Positions 27,388-36,325 of a stretch of 64,000 nucleotides of DNA are shown here, piece by piece. The notes under the pieces are model-generated. The model searched no databases, had not been told where the DNA came from, and was given only the letters and a program-made list of their open reading frames with translations. The stretch is taken from NCBI GenBank assembly GCA_050247235.1, contig JBFWUN010000022.1, positions 5,090 through 69,089 of the forward strand, given 5' to 3'. The position numbers and the translations under genes were made by a program. This DNA is from CAIKBL01 sp050247235 (GTDB taxonomy: Bacteria > Pseudomonadota > Gammaproteobacteria > Ga0077536). Each line of letters opens with the position of its first letter. Position 1 is the stretch's first letter.

Positions 27388-30300
27388 TCAGACCATCAGC
27401 AATGCATCGGCACGTGTTTCCAGCGCCTGGGCAAGTGCATCCGCGAGCGTGCCGAGCCGTGAGACCGGCAACGTGAGCACGGCGGCGAACTGCGAGCGAT
27501 CGAGCTGCGCGAGCAGGTCAACCGGGCACAGCGCGACGAGTCGTGCGTCCGGATCCGCGGCTCGCCAGCGCGCGAGCCAGCCGGGGCCTTCGCGCTCGAT
27601 CAGTCCGTAATCGAACAGCAGCACCGTCGGTTCCAGTCCCGTGAGGGCGGCACCGGCATCCGCTGGTGTCGTGGCGATCCGCACCTTCGCGCCGAGCGTT
27701 GCGAGATCTTCGGCAAGCGCCGCGACCCGCGGCGGATGCTCGCTCAGCACCACCACCCGGTGGTCGCGGAACGACGCCGGCGGCACCTCGGATGATGCCT
27801 GGGCCGGCGCGGGCAGGGTGAACCAGAACGTCGAACCGATCCCGGGCGTGCTGTCCACGCCGATCTTCCCCCCGAGCGCCTCGACGATCCGCCGCGAGAT
27901 CGTGAGCCCGAGGCCGGTACCGCCGTAGTCGCGCGTGATCGACCCGTCGGCCTGGGTGAACGCGTCGAAGATCGCCGTGTGCTTGTCGGCGGCGATGCCG
28001 ATCCCGGTGTCGCTCACCTCGACGCGGAGTGCGCCTGCCGGATCGCGCGACGCGTGGACGAGGACCTGGCCTTCGGGCGTGAACTTCAGCGCGTTGCCGA
28101 CGAGGTTCGACAGCACCTGGCGCACGCGCAGCGGGTCGGAAGTGATCGTCGCCGGCGCGTCGTGCCGCCAGTGCAGGGTCAGTTCGAGCCGGTGATCGGC
28201 CGCGCGCGGGGCCATCAGGTCCACCACGTCCGCGCACAGATCGCGCGGCGCGAACGGGATCGCCTCCACGCGCAGCTGGTGGGCCTCGATCCGCGAGAGA
28301 TCCAGGATGTCGTTCAGCATCCCGAGCAGGGTCTTGCTGCAGGTCCGGATCATGTCGACGAGGTGGCGCTGGTCTTCGTTCAGCGTCGGTCCGACGAGCA
28401 GCTCCGCGCACCCCAGCACGCCGTTCAGCGGCGTGCGGATCTCGTGGCTCATCGTCGACAGGAACTCGGACTTGGCGCGGTTCGCGCGGTCGGCGGCGTC
28501 GCGCGCGGCGATCAGCGCATGCTCAGTCCGCTTGAAGGCCGTCACATCGAGATAGGTACCTGCCACGCCGATGATCGTGCCGTGCGCGTCGCGCAGCGGC
28601 ACCTTGGAATGGTCCACCCAGGTCGCGTCGCGCGGTCCGCCCGCGATCTGCATGACCACGTTGAGCACTTCGGTGCCGAGTTCGAGCGCCCGCCGGTCGC
28701 TCTCGAGGGACTGTTCGAGTTCGGCGGGCTCGTAGCCGAGGTCGTGCAACGTGAGCCCGACGACGCTGTCGAAGCCGTGGTCCGCGGCGAACGCGCGGTT
28801 GGAGCCGAGGTAGCGGCCGTGGCGGTCTTTCCAGTAGACGCGCTGCGGCAGCAGGTCGAGCACCGTGCGCAGCAGGGCTTTCGATTCCTGCAGACGCGCG
28901 GTCGCGAGCTTGGTGGCCGTCACGTCCATGTGCGTGCCCGCGATCAGGCGCGGCAACCCCGCGGTGTCGCGGCTGACCACCTGTCCCCGCACCAGCGCCC
29001 ACACCCAGTCGTTCTCATCACGGCGGATCCGGTATTCCGCTTCGTAGAACGGCACGCCATGCCATAGATGTGCGGTGAACGCGCGCCGGACACGTTCGCG
29101 ATCGTCCGGGTGGATCCGTTCCCAGATGAGCGCTTCGTGCACGGACGCCTCGCCGGACAGTCCGTGGAGTTCACGCCAGCGATCGTTCACCACGAAAGTG
29201 CCGTGCATGTAATCCCATTCCCAGGTGCCGAGATCACCCCCGCGCACCACCAGGTTGAGCCGCGTCTCGCTCTCGCGCAGTGCGAGTTCGGCGAGCTTCG
29301 CCTCGTGGATATCGAACAGCACCCCGTCGACGTGCGTCACGTTATCCTCCAGGCCGGTGATCACCGTGCCCTGGCTCGAGACCCAGCGTTCGCTGCCATC
29401 GCGGTGGCGCATACGGTACTCGACCCGCCACGGACGCTGCTCCGCCAGCGCCGCCTCCACGCGACGCAGGCACTCCGGCAGGTCATCCGGGTGGATGAAT
29501 CCGAGGATCGACGGCGCGTCCGGCCCGGTGTGGGCCGCGGCCGGGTAGCCGCTCAGCTTCTCGATGCCATCCGAGACGTGGACAATCGGCCAGCCTGCGC
29601 CCGCGACGCACCGGAACGAGACTGCCCCCGTGTTCTCGACGACGGACGCGATCAGGGCCTGCCGGTTCGCCGCCTCCCGTTCCGCCTCCTTGCGCGCGGT
29701 GATATCGACCAGCGTGCCGGTGAAAATCCTGTGGCCGGCATCCTCGCGCGGCGTGGACCGGCCCTCGATCCACGTGGGCACGCCGTCGCGCCGCCGCAGC
29801 CGGAACTCGTGACGCCAGGGCTCGCCGTCGCGCACGGCCCGGTCGATCGACGCGCGCATCGCGGCCAGGTCGTCGGGGTGCACCTGCCGCAGCAAGGTCG
29901 CGAGCGGCACATCGGACACGCCGTCCGGCAGGTCGAAGAACGCGTGCAGCAGCGGACTGTGCGATTCGAACCGTTCCTCGCCGGTTGCCGTCCAGGTGTA
30001 CTCGAACACGATGCCCGCGAAGTTGTTCACGATGCGCCTGACCTTCGCATCCAGCGCCGCGTTCGCCGCCTCGGCCGCACGGCGTGCAGAGATGTCGGTC
30101 AGCGAACCGGCGATGCGCGTGGCGCGGCCTGCCGTGTTCCAGATCGCCTGGCCGCGCGAGGCCATCCAGCGGTACGTGCCGTCCGCGTGGCGGAGCCTGA
30201 ACTCGAGCGCATAAGGGGCGCGATCCCGCACGTGCGCCAATACCGTGTGCCTGAATTTCGGGACGTCATCCTGGTGCAGGCGCGCGCTGAATTCCGCCGC

Positions 30301-31206
30301 GCTGCGCGGCACGGCGTCTGCCGGGAGGCCCAGGAACTCGCCGAGCCGCGGGGAGAAATACGCCCGATCGCTCTCCAGGTCGACGTCCCAGATCACCGCT
30401 GCCGCACCATCCACCGCGAGGTTGAAGCGTTCCAGGTGCAGCCGGAGCGAATCCTCGCTCGCGCGCTGCGCGCGCGCCGCGGTGGCCAGCGCGTCGGCGA
30501 GCTGCCCGATCTCGCGGACCCGGGTGCGGGTGAATCCGCGCAGCACGTCCGCGAAATCGGGCGCGGTGGTCGCGCGCGTCAGTGCCGCAATGGGTGCGAC
30601 GACGAGCCGCTGCACGAGCAGGAGCAGCACGGCGAACAGCAGCGCCAGCAACCCTGCCGTCCAGTAGACCTGGCCGTGGACATCCTCGGCGAGCATCGCC
30701 GCCTGCCCGGAGTAGTCCAGCACGAGTCGCACGTACCCGTGACGGCGGGCAGCATCCGCCACCGCCAACGTCACACGCATCGCGCAGGTGACCTGCGCGT
30801 GCCGGCGATCGAATTCGCAATGCTCGGCCGTGTCTCCCCGCAGGCGTTGCAGCGTTGCCCGTTCGTGCACGGGGAGCTCCGCGGCCGGCGTGTCGATCAG
30901 CCGCAGCGTGTCGGCAGCGATCACGCGCTGGCCGGCAACGACGAGAATGCTCGCGATGTCCGGCTCGGCGGCCATCGCGCTGACGATACGTGCGATCTGC
31001 GCGTCCTCCGCCAGCACGCCGACCGCGTTCACCACGCTGTGCGCGGCCAGCCGTCCGCGCGCGATCGAACGTTCCTCGAGCAGGTGCTGCAGCAGGTGCT
31101 CGGCACCGAGCAGCGTGGCCGCCAGGAACAGCGCCGCGACCACGACGAACGGTCCGAACAGGTGCCGCCGCAACGTGACCTGGGACACGGGCTCAGGGCG
31201 TCGCAT
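27388..31206 (-). CDS. Large membrane-bound multi-PAS sensor histidine kinase with degenerate C-terminal receiver
   Basis: 1272 residues. Two membrane helices (about 14-33 and 165-190) bracket a periplasmic domain. Five PAS/PAC units follow (about 250-365, 375-500, 505-625, 640-755, 765-880); the fifth, VLDLLPQRVYWKDRHGRYLG, resembles PAS units of the GGDEF-EAL protein at 15477. Then HisKA with SHEIRTPLNG (His921), and HATPase with NALKF, DTGIGI and GTGLGLTI. The C-terminal receiver-like domain has Asp1199 (LLFDYGL) but SEHP instead of an acidic pair and LP where Lys-Pro is expected, so it probably does not accept phosphate. The ATG at 31206 overlaps the upstream lipoprotein gene by 14 bp. 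No partner regulator adjoins it. Confidence 0.9.
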   Translation of the reverse strand: MRRPEPVSQVTLRRHLFGPFVVVAALFLAATLLGAEHLLQHLLEERSIARGRLAAHSVVNAVGVLAEDAQIARIVSAMAAEPDIASILVVAGQRVIAADTLRLIDTPAAELPVHERATLQRLRGDTAEHCEFDRRHAQVTCAMRVTLAVADAARRHGYVRLVLDYSGQAAMLAEDVHGQVYWTAGLLALLFAVLLLLVQRLVVAPIAALTRATTAPDFADVLRGFTRTRVREIGQLADALATAARAQRASEDSLRLHLERFNLAVDGAAAVIWDVDLESDRAYFSPRLGEFLGLPADAVPRSAAEFSARLHQDDVPKFRHTVLAHVRDRAPYALEFRLRHADGTYRWMASRGQAIWNTAGRATRIAGSLTDISARRAAEAANAALDAKVRRIVNNFAGIVFEYTWTATGEERFESHSPLLHAFFDLPDGVSDVPLATLLRQVHPDDLAAMRASIDRAVRDGEPWRHEFRLRRRDGVPTWIEGRSTPREDAGHRIFTGTLVDITARKEAEREAANRQALIASVVENTGAVSFRCVAGAGWPIVHVSDGIEKLSGYPAAAHTGPDAPSILGFIHPDDLPECLRRVEAALAEQRPWRVEYRMRHRDGSERWVSSQGTVITGLEDNVTHVDGVLFDIHEAKLAELALRESETRLNLVVRGGDLGTWEWDYMHGTFVVNDRWRELHGLSGEASVHEALIWERIHPDDRERVRRAFTAHLWHGVPFYEAEYRIRRDENDWVWALVRGQVVSRDTAGLPRLIAGTHMDVTATKLATARLQESKALLRTVLDLLPQRVYWKDRHGRYLGSNRAFAADHGFDSVVGLTLHDLGYEPAELEQSLESDRRALELGTEVLNVVMQIAGGPRDATWVDHSKVPLRDAHGTIIGVAGTYLDVTAFKRTEHALIAARDAADRANRAKSEFLSTMSHEIRTPLNGVLGCAELLVGPTLNEDQRHLVDMIRTCSKTLLGMLNDILDLSRIEAHQLRVEAIPFAPRDLCADVVDLMAPRAADHRLELTLHWRHDAPATITSDPLRVRQVLSNLVGNALKFTPEGQVLVHASRDPAGALRVEVSDTGIGIAADKHTAIFDAFTQADGSITRDYGGTGLGLTISRRIVEALGGKIGVDSTPGIGSTFWFTLPAPAQASSEVPPASFRDHRVVVLSEHPPRVAALAEDLATLGAKVRIATTPADAGAALTGLEPTVLLFDYGLIEREGPGWLARWRAADPDARLVALCPVDLLAQLDRSQFAAVLTLPVSRLGTLADALAQALETRADALLMV

Positions 31207-32215
31207 CGGCGAATGCCGGCGGTGCGCCGACCAGCGCGCGGAGCTCGGCCGGCGTGTATCGCCGGGTGATCTCGCCGATGGCCTGCAACATCGCGGCGCA
31301 GCGCGTGAGGATCGGTGGCAGGAAGTCAGGATCGGACAGCAGCGCCGGCTGGTCCGTCGCCGCGAGGATCCGGATTTCGCCGGCCAGCTGCGCCGCGATT
31401 TCACGCGGGGTGACGCCGAGCGCGCCGGCCATCCGCGCGTGTGCGTCGGCGGGTTCGCGTGCGTGGTAGGCAACGGCCTGCCAGTATGCGCGCGTGAATG
31501 CCGCGACGCGCGCCGGCGGGGTGCGCGGGCTGAACATCAGCAGGTCCGGTACCGCGCGCGGCAGCGCGCGCGTGTCGAATATCGGTGTCAGCGCGAAACG
31601 CGCGTCCAGCTGCTGGCGGATCGGTGAGTAGGTGACCACGGCGTCCACGGCGTCGGTGGCCAGCAGTGCCGCCAGTCCCTGCTGCGGGCCCGGCACGAGC
31701 GTGATCTCGTCGAGGCGCACCCCGGCACGTGCAAGTGCCACCCCCAGCACGTCGACATTCACCGAATCGGGCTCGAGACCGACACGGCGTCCGCGCAGAT
31801 CCGACACCTGCGAGATCCCGGGGCGCGCGAGGATGACGTCTCCGCCGGTTGACGTGTCGACGACCGCGGCGATACGTGGCAGGTGCGGGCTGCGCGCATC
31901 CGCGAGCAGCGCCTCGACGGGGGTGCCGAAGAAGCCGTCCAGCTGGCCGCGCTCGAACGCACGACGCGCGTCCGGCAGCGACGAGAACTCCACCAGCCGG
32001 ACAGCGAGCCCGGCCTGCGCGAAATACCCGAGGTCGCGCGCAAGAAACGCGAACGCGTACCCGGGCCAGGGATTGATGCCGACCCGCAGCGGCGGCTCCG
32101 GAGCGCTGCCGCAGCCTGCGCACAGCAGGAGCACCCAGGCAAGCAGTCCTCGGCCTGCGTGGCGGACACTGCGCCTGTACCACCGCGCTGCGCGCCGCGC
32201 GCCGATCGTGTGCAT
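31193..32215 (-). CDS. NMT1/NrtA-type substrate-binding lipoprotein, orphan
   Basis: 340 residues from ATG 32215. A basic start and hydrophobic stretch GLLAWVLLLCAGC give a lipoprotein-like signal (the residue before AGC is Cys rather than the usual Leu). The mature part begins LRVGINPWPGYAFAFLARDLGYF and contains VRLVEFSSLPDARRAFERGQLDGFF, DLRGRRVGLEPDSVNVDVLG and LLATDAVDAVVTYSP, the pattern of NrtA/SsuA/ThiY-type binding proteins. No ABC permease or ATPase gene is near. It overlaps the histidine kinase gene by 14 bp and is its upstream partner, so it may present a ligand to that kinase rather than feed a transporter. Confidence 0.82.
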   Translation of the reverse strand: MHTIGARRAARWYRRSVRHAGRGLLAWVLLLCAGCGSAPEPPLRVGINPWPGYAFAFLARDLGYFAQAGLAVRLVEFSSLPDARRAFERGQLDGFFGTPVEALLADARSPHLPRIAAVVDTSTGGDVILARPGISQVSDLRGRRVGLEPDSVNVDVLGVALARAGVRLDEITLVPGPQQGLAALLATDAVDAVVTYSPIRQQLDARFALTPIFDTRALPRAVPDLLMFSPRTPPARVAAFTRAYWQAVAYHAREPADAHARMAGALGVTPREIAAQLAGEIRILAATDQPALLSDPDFLPPILTRCAAMLQAIGEITRRYTPAELRALVGAPPAFADATP

Positions 32216-32351
32216 ACCGGGGAGACTCGGGATCGTTGGACCGATTCTCTGTAGCGGACCGTGGTCCCCGGTCTTGAGCTCCGCTGGCCTGCCCGCCCCG
32301 CCACGGTCAGAATCGCCGCATGCCGCCGCTCGACCAGCCCGTGTTCCCGCG

Positions 32352-33611
32352 ATGAGTACGCGCCGCGTCGCGATGGTCCGCCTCGCATGCCTCGTGTTCG
32401 CGGGTGAAGCGGTCTTCAGCCTGCCGTTCCACGTGCCGAGGTTCTTCCGTCCCGCGCTGCTCGAGACCGCGGGACTCACGAACACCACGCTCGGTGACGT
32501 GTTCGCGGTGTACGGCGTGACCGCGATGCTGGCGTATTTTCCGGGCGGGGCGCTCGCCGATCGTTTCCCGGCACGTGGACTGCTCGCAGGCTCGCTGCTC
32601 GCCACCGCGGCGGGCGGGCTCTACCTCGCGAGCTTTCCCGGTGCCGCCGGCCTTCGCTGGCTGTACGGGTACTGGGGCCTGACGACGATCCTGCTGTTCT
32701 GGGCCGCGCTCATCCGCGCCACGCGGGACTGGGCCGGCCCGCTCGCGCAGGGCCGTGCGTTCGGCATTCTCGACGGGGGCCGCGGGCTCGCCGCCGCGGT
32801 ACTCGCATCGCTTGCAGTCACGCTGCTCGCGCGCGCAGGTGCGACCTCGGACGCGCCGCTGCGCCACGTGGTCCTGTTCTACACGGCCACGACCGCAGGC
32901 GCGGGACTGCTGTGCTGGTGGGTGCTGCCCGGCGGGACCGCGCCGGGCGCCGGCGCGTTTCCTGCCGTCGCCCGCCTGCGGGAAATCTGCACCGGGCGCG
33001 TGATCTGGCTGCAGGCGGCGATCGTCGTGACGGCCTACTGCGGGTACAAGGGGCTCGACTACTACGCGCTCTACGTACAGCAGGCGCTCGGCCGGACGGC
33101 GACCGAGGCAAGCGCGTGGTTCGCGGCGACGGCGTACCTGCGGCCGCTTGCGGCGATCGCGGCGGGATTCGCGGCCGATCGGATCGGGGCGGGACGCCTG
33201 GTCACGGCCATCTTCCTCGCCGGGGCGGTGGGGTATGGCGTGCTCGGTGCCGGTGCCGGCCCGGCGGGTGTCGTCACCGCCACCCTGCTGCTGACGATCG
33301 CCGCGGTCTACGCGCTGCGCGGGGTGTATTTCGCCCTGCTGCAGGAAGCGCGCGTGGCGCCCGCGCTGTCGGGCACCGCGGTCGGGCTGATCTCAGTGGT
33401 GGGTTACACGCCGGACGTGTTCTTCGCGCCGATCGCCGGACGGCTGCTCGACGCGACGCCGGGCGCGGCCGGCTTCGCGCATGTCTTCACGCTGCTGGGC
33501 GGACTTTTCATGCTCGGCGCCACCGCCGCATGGGGATTGCGGCGACACGTCGCGCGGGCCCCCGTGCTCACGCCCCCGGATCGGCGAGCGCGCGGACTTC
33601 CGCCATGCTGA
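32352..33611 (+). CDS. MFS transporter
   Basis: 419 residues with about 12 hydrophobic segments, and the cytoplasmic loop 2-3 motif GGALADRFPARGLLAG characteristic of the major facilitator superfamily, with a second related loop (AGFAADRIGAGRLV) at the half-way point. Substrate unknown; NarK-like or drug/proton antiport are both possible. It is divergent from the lipoprotein-kinase pair with 136 bp between starts. Its last 44 bp overlap the 3' end of the convergent pseudouridine synthase gene. ATG 32352 is the first start that does not run into the divergent promoter region. Confidence 0.88.
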   Translation: MSTRRVAMVRLACLVFAGEAVFSLPFHVPRFFRPALLETAGLTNTTLGDVFAVYGVTAMLAYFPGGALADRFPARGLLAGSLLATAAGGLYLASFPGAAGLRWLYGYWGLTTILLFWAALIRATRDWAGPLAQGRAFGILDGGRGLAAAVLASLAVTLLARAGATSDAPLRHVVLFYTATTAGAGLLCWWVLPGGTAPGAGAFPAVARLREICTGRVIWLQAAIVVTAYCGYKGLDYYALYVQQALGRTATEASAWFAATAYLRPLAAIAAGFAADRIGAGRLVTAIFLAGAVGYGVLGAGAGPAGVVTATLLLTIAAVYALRGVYFALLQEARVAPALSGTAVGLISVVGYTPDVFFAPIAGRLLDATPGAAGFAHVFTLLGGLFMLGATAAWGLRRHVARAPVLTPPDRRARGLPPC

Positions 33612-34320
33612 GGTGGCGCCACGCGCCTTTCGCGAGCTCACCCAGTGCGAGCGAACCGATGGCCACCCGCACCAGTCGCAGCACGGGGTGCCCGACCGCT
33701 TCGAGCATGCGGCGCAACTGACGGTTGCGTCCTTCCGTGAGCGCGATCGCGAGCCACGCATTGCGTTCGCCACTGCGCAGGAGCTGCACGGCATCCGCGC
33801 AGAGGATTTCCCCGTCGGCGGACGGAATCCCGGAGACCAGGCGTGCCAAGGTGGCTTCCTGCGGCAGTCCTTCGACCTGGACGTGATAAGTGCGCGTGAC
33901 GTGGCGCGCGGGATCGAGCAGCGCCGCGGACCACGCCGAGTCGTTGGTGAACAGGAGCAGGCCCTCGCTTGCCTGGTCGAGCCGTCCGACGGGTGCGATC
34001 CACGGCAGCCGGCTCGTCGCGAAGCACTGGTACACGGTGTCGCGCCCGCGTTCGTCGTGCGCCGTCGTCACGAGGCCGCGCGGCTTGTTCAGCATCACGT
34101 AGAGGCGTGTCGCCTGCGCAACTGCTTCGCCGTCCACCTCGATACGGCTCGTCGGCGTGGTCGGGGCTTCCGGGTCGCGCACGATCTGCCCGTCCAGGCG
34201 CACCCGTCCCGCGCTGACGAGCGCAGCCGCCGCGGCCCGCGAACACAGGCCCTGCTTGGACAGTGCGCGGGCGAGACCGATGCGGCGCTCTTCGCGATGA
34301 CGGGGGCGTAGCGTGCGCAT
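33568..34320 (-). CDS. RsuA/RluB/E/F-family pseudouridine synthase
   Basis: 250 residues. An S4 RNA-binding domain (ALSKQGLCSRAAAAALVSAGRVRLDGQIVRD) is followed by the synthase domain with MLNKPRGLVTT, the catalytic Asp in VGRLDQASEGLLLFTND, and LTEGRNRQLRRMLEAVGHPV. It should isomerise a uridine in rRNA; which member (RsuA, RluB, RluE or RluF) cannot be settled from sequence alone. Its 3' end overlaps the MFS gene on the other strand by 44 bp, leaving no room for an ordinary terminator between them. Confidence 0.93.
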   Translation of the reverse strand: MRTLRPRHREERRIGLARALSKQGLCSRAAAAALVSAGRVRLDGQIVRDPEAPTTPTSRIEVDGEAVAQATRLYVMLNKPRGLVTTAHDERGRDTVYQCFATSRLPWIAPVGRLDQASEGLLLFTNDSAWSAALLDPARHVTRTYHVQVEGLPQEATLARLVSGIPSADGEILCADAVQLLRSGERNAWLAIALTEGRNRQLRRMLEAVGHPVLRLVRVAIGSLALGELAKGAWRHLSMAEVRALADPGA

Positions 34321-34392
34321 GCCGCCAGTGTAGCGGCTTCGCGCTCGCCGGTTGAGACCAGCACGGCATCGCCGAAGATCGCCCGCGCGGCA

Positions 34393-35610
34393 TCAGCCGC
34401 CGAACAGCCGCGCGCCGATCCGCCATCCCCCGATATAGGTGCCGAGCGACGCACCGAAGCCGCTCAGCAGGAATACCAGCAAAGTGCGCGCGACGCGGTT
34501 CCGCCACCAGCCGCGCCAGTGCGCGGTGTCGCTGCGCAGCCGGGTGAAATCGCCGACCGTCGGGCGCCGCACGAACGCCTCCGACAGCGCCGTGAACATG
34601 CCGATGCCGATGGCCGGATGGAGGGTCGTGAACGGCGCGCCGAGAAACGCGGTCAGGATCGTCAGCGGATGCGCGGCGGCCAGCAGCGCGCCGAACGCCG
34701 ACAGCCCCCCGGTCAGCAGCACCCACTCCGTGACCATCTCCCAGCCGATGGACGGGTTGCGCGCGAAGCCGATCCCGATGCCGCCGACGATGAAGATCGC
34801 GAGCAGCCACGGCAGCACCCGCCATACGCGCGACGGCGGCGGCATCGCCTGCAGTTCGGCGAGCACGTGGTGCGGGGCTGCCTGCTCGCGCTCCAGCGCG
34901 TCGCCAAGCCCCGCCAGGTGCCCCGCACCGACCACCGCGAGGATCCGCGCATGTCCGTGGTCGGCGAGCTGGCGCAGCCGCGCCGCCATGTAGCGGTCCC
35001 GTTCGCGGATGAGCGGCGTGAACAGCACGTCGGCGCGCGCGGCAAACTCCGCGAACGTCGCTTCGAGCAGATCCCGGTCCTTCATGCGCTCGATGTCTTC
35101 CTCGGCGAAGGTCTCGTTCGCCAGCGCGCTCGCCAGCAGCCCGCTGAACAGCACGGTCCGCCGCCACCACGGCACGCTGCGATAGACGCGACGCATGGTC
35201 ACGCCGATGTCGCGATCGATGACTTCCAGCGGTAGCGCGCGCGCCTGTGCGCCATCGATCGCGGCGCGCATCTCGGCGCCCGGTTCGATGCCGAACTGCG
35301 CGCCGAGCCGCTGCTGGAACGCGCCGAGCGCGAGCATCGCCGCGATGAGCGTCGCCTTGCCGTCACGGATCACGTGCACGAGATCGAGCCGCGCCAGTGC
35401 CTCCGGATCGGTCAGCGCGCGGGCGCGGTTCTCGCACAATTCCACCGCGATGCAGTCGTAGTCGCCGTGCGCGATCTCGCGGGCGACCGCGTCGCGGCTC
35501 GCCCGCGACACGTGCGCGGTCCCAAGCAGGCGCACGGACGCGTGGCCCACCCGCACTTCGCGCAGCGGCGGGGTGGCGATGCTCGTGGGGAGGTCGTCGG
35601 GCGCGGACAT
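34393..35610 (-). CDS. TraB/PrgY-family membrane protein
   Basis: 405 residues. The N-terminal domain has RLLGTAHVSRAS and VELCENRARAL, then VIDRDIGVTMRR and VVGAGHLAGL, matching the TraB/PrgY/GumN (Tiki-like) group, where the GTAHVS and GAGH histidines may form a metalloprotease site. The C-terminal third has about four membrane helices (VLPWLLAIFIVGGIGIGFA, VLLTGGLSAFGALLAAAHPL, TLHPAIGIGMFTALSEAF, LLVFLLSGFGASLGTYIG). PrgY blocks pheromone signalling in enterococci; the role in proteobacteria is not established. Convergent or tandem operon partners are not evident. Confidence 0.88.
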   Translation of the reverse strand: MSAPDDLPTSIATPPLREVRVGHASVRLLGTAHVSRASRDAVAREIAHGDYDCIAVELCENRARALTDPEALARLDLVHVIRDGKATLIAAMLALGAFQQRLGAQFGIEPGAEMRAAIDGAQARALPLEVIDRDIGVTMRRVYRSVPWWRRTVLFSGLLASALANETFAEEDIERMKDRDLLEATFAEFAARADVLFTPLIRERDRYMAARLRQLADHGHARILAVVGAGHLAGLGDALEREQAAPHHVLAELQAMPPPSRVWRVLPWLLAIFIVGGIGIGFARNPSIGWEMVTEWVLLTGGLSAFGALLAAAHPLTILTAFLGAPFTTLHPAIGIGMFTALSEAFVRRPTVGDFTRLRSDTAHWRGWWRNRVARTLLVFLLSGFGASLGTYIGGWRIGARLFGG

Positions 35611-35802
35611 GAGGGTGCGGAGTTCGGGTCCTGGCGGCGGCTGCGGGTGCGCGGAACCGGGAACCAGTCACGGATTCGGCGGCGCAGCCCTGCTCGAGAT
35701 GGAGCGAGTGTAACGCGCCGACGATAATTCAGGGCAAGTTAAGCGCGGTCGGGCCACCCTGTGTCACGAAGGGGCGATCCCGGCCCCGACGAGGAGTAGC
35801 CC

Positions 35803-36198
35803 ATGTCCCTGCAACGCTTCTCCCTGCGCAGCGGGTTGCTGCTGCTGTCGATGTGGATGTGCACGGGGGTGTACGCCGACGACGATCGCCGGCTCGGCAT
35901 GCGCTCCCGCGACGACCATCACGGTGGCTACTACGTGCCGCGCCCGCGCACGATCACCCCGACGCGTCCGTTCTTCGTGCAGCCGTATCCACGCTACGAC
36001 GACTCGCGCCGGGCCTACCGGCACGGCTACCGCGAGGGCTATCGCGATGGCAGCGATCGCCGCGGGCACGGGCGTCGCGGGTATCGTGGTGACGATCGGC
36101 ACCACGGGCGCGATCGGCACGACGGCGGTTTCTATCAGCCGCGCGGATTCTCCGGATACGCGCCGCGGCCAGGATTCTCGATCTACTACGATCGCTAA
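35803..36198 (+). CDS. Small secreted protein rich in Arg, Tyr, Gly, Asp and His
   Basis: 131 residues. A Sec signal peptide (about 1-25, ending VYADD) precedes a low-complexity mature part dominated by Arg/Asp/His/Gly/Tyr with repeated short units such as YRHGYREGYRDG and RRGYRGDDRHHGRDRHDGG. A GAGGAG lies 7 bp before the ATG at 35803, and a possible -10 GATAAT at 35722-35727. I do not recognise the family. The charge and His content could suit metal binding or cell-envelope interaction, but that is a guess. It ends near a hairpin and the second inverted-repeat element. Confidence 0.7.
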   Translation: MSLQRFSLRSGLLLLSMWMCTGVYADDDRRLGMRSRDDHHGGYYVPRPRTITPTRPFFVQPYPRYDDSRRAYRHGYREGYRDGSDRRGHGRRGYRGDDRHHGRDRHDGGFYQPRGFSGYAPRPGFSIYYDR

Positions 36199-36224
36199 CG
36201 CGCGTTCGACGCTTATCGCCGCTC

Positions 36225-36247
36225 GCGGGCTTCCTGCCGCAGCCCGC
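36225..36247 (+). terminator. Hairpin downstream of the small secreted protein gene
   Basis: Stem GCGGGCT / AGCCCGC with a 9-nt loop, 27 bp after the stop codon; no T-run follows. Together with the large repeat element downstream it may end transcription from both sides. Confidence 0.4.
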
Positions 36248-36325
36248 CGGCGACGCCCGTGGATCCGGGTCTCGCGGCCCCGTGCATGATCGACTGTTCC
36301 GCCGGCCAGGGGGATGCCCGTGGGC

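Noticed and set aside
29068..31269. 733-codon plus-strand frame opposite the histidine kinase, and 15843-18383 minus opposite the GGDEF-EAL gene
   Set aside because: Antisense shadows of genes with clear domain motifs; no ribosome sites or family features.
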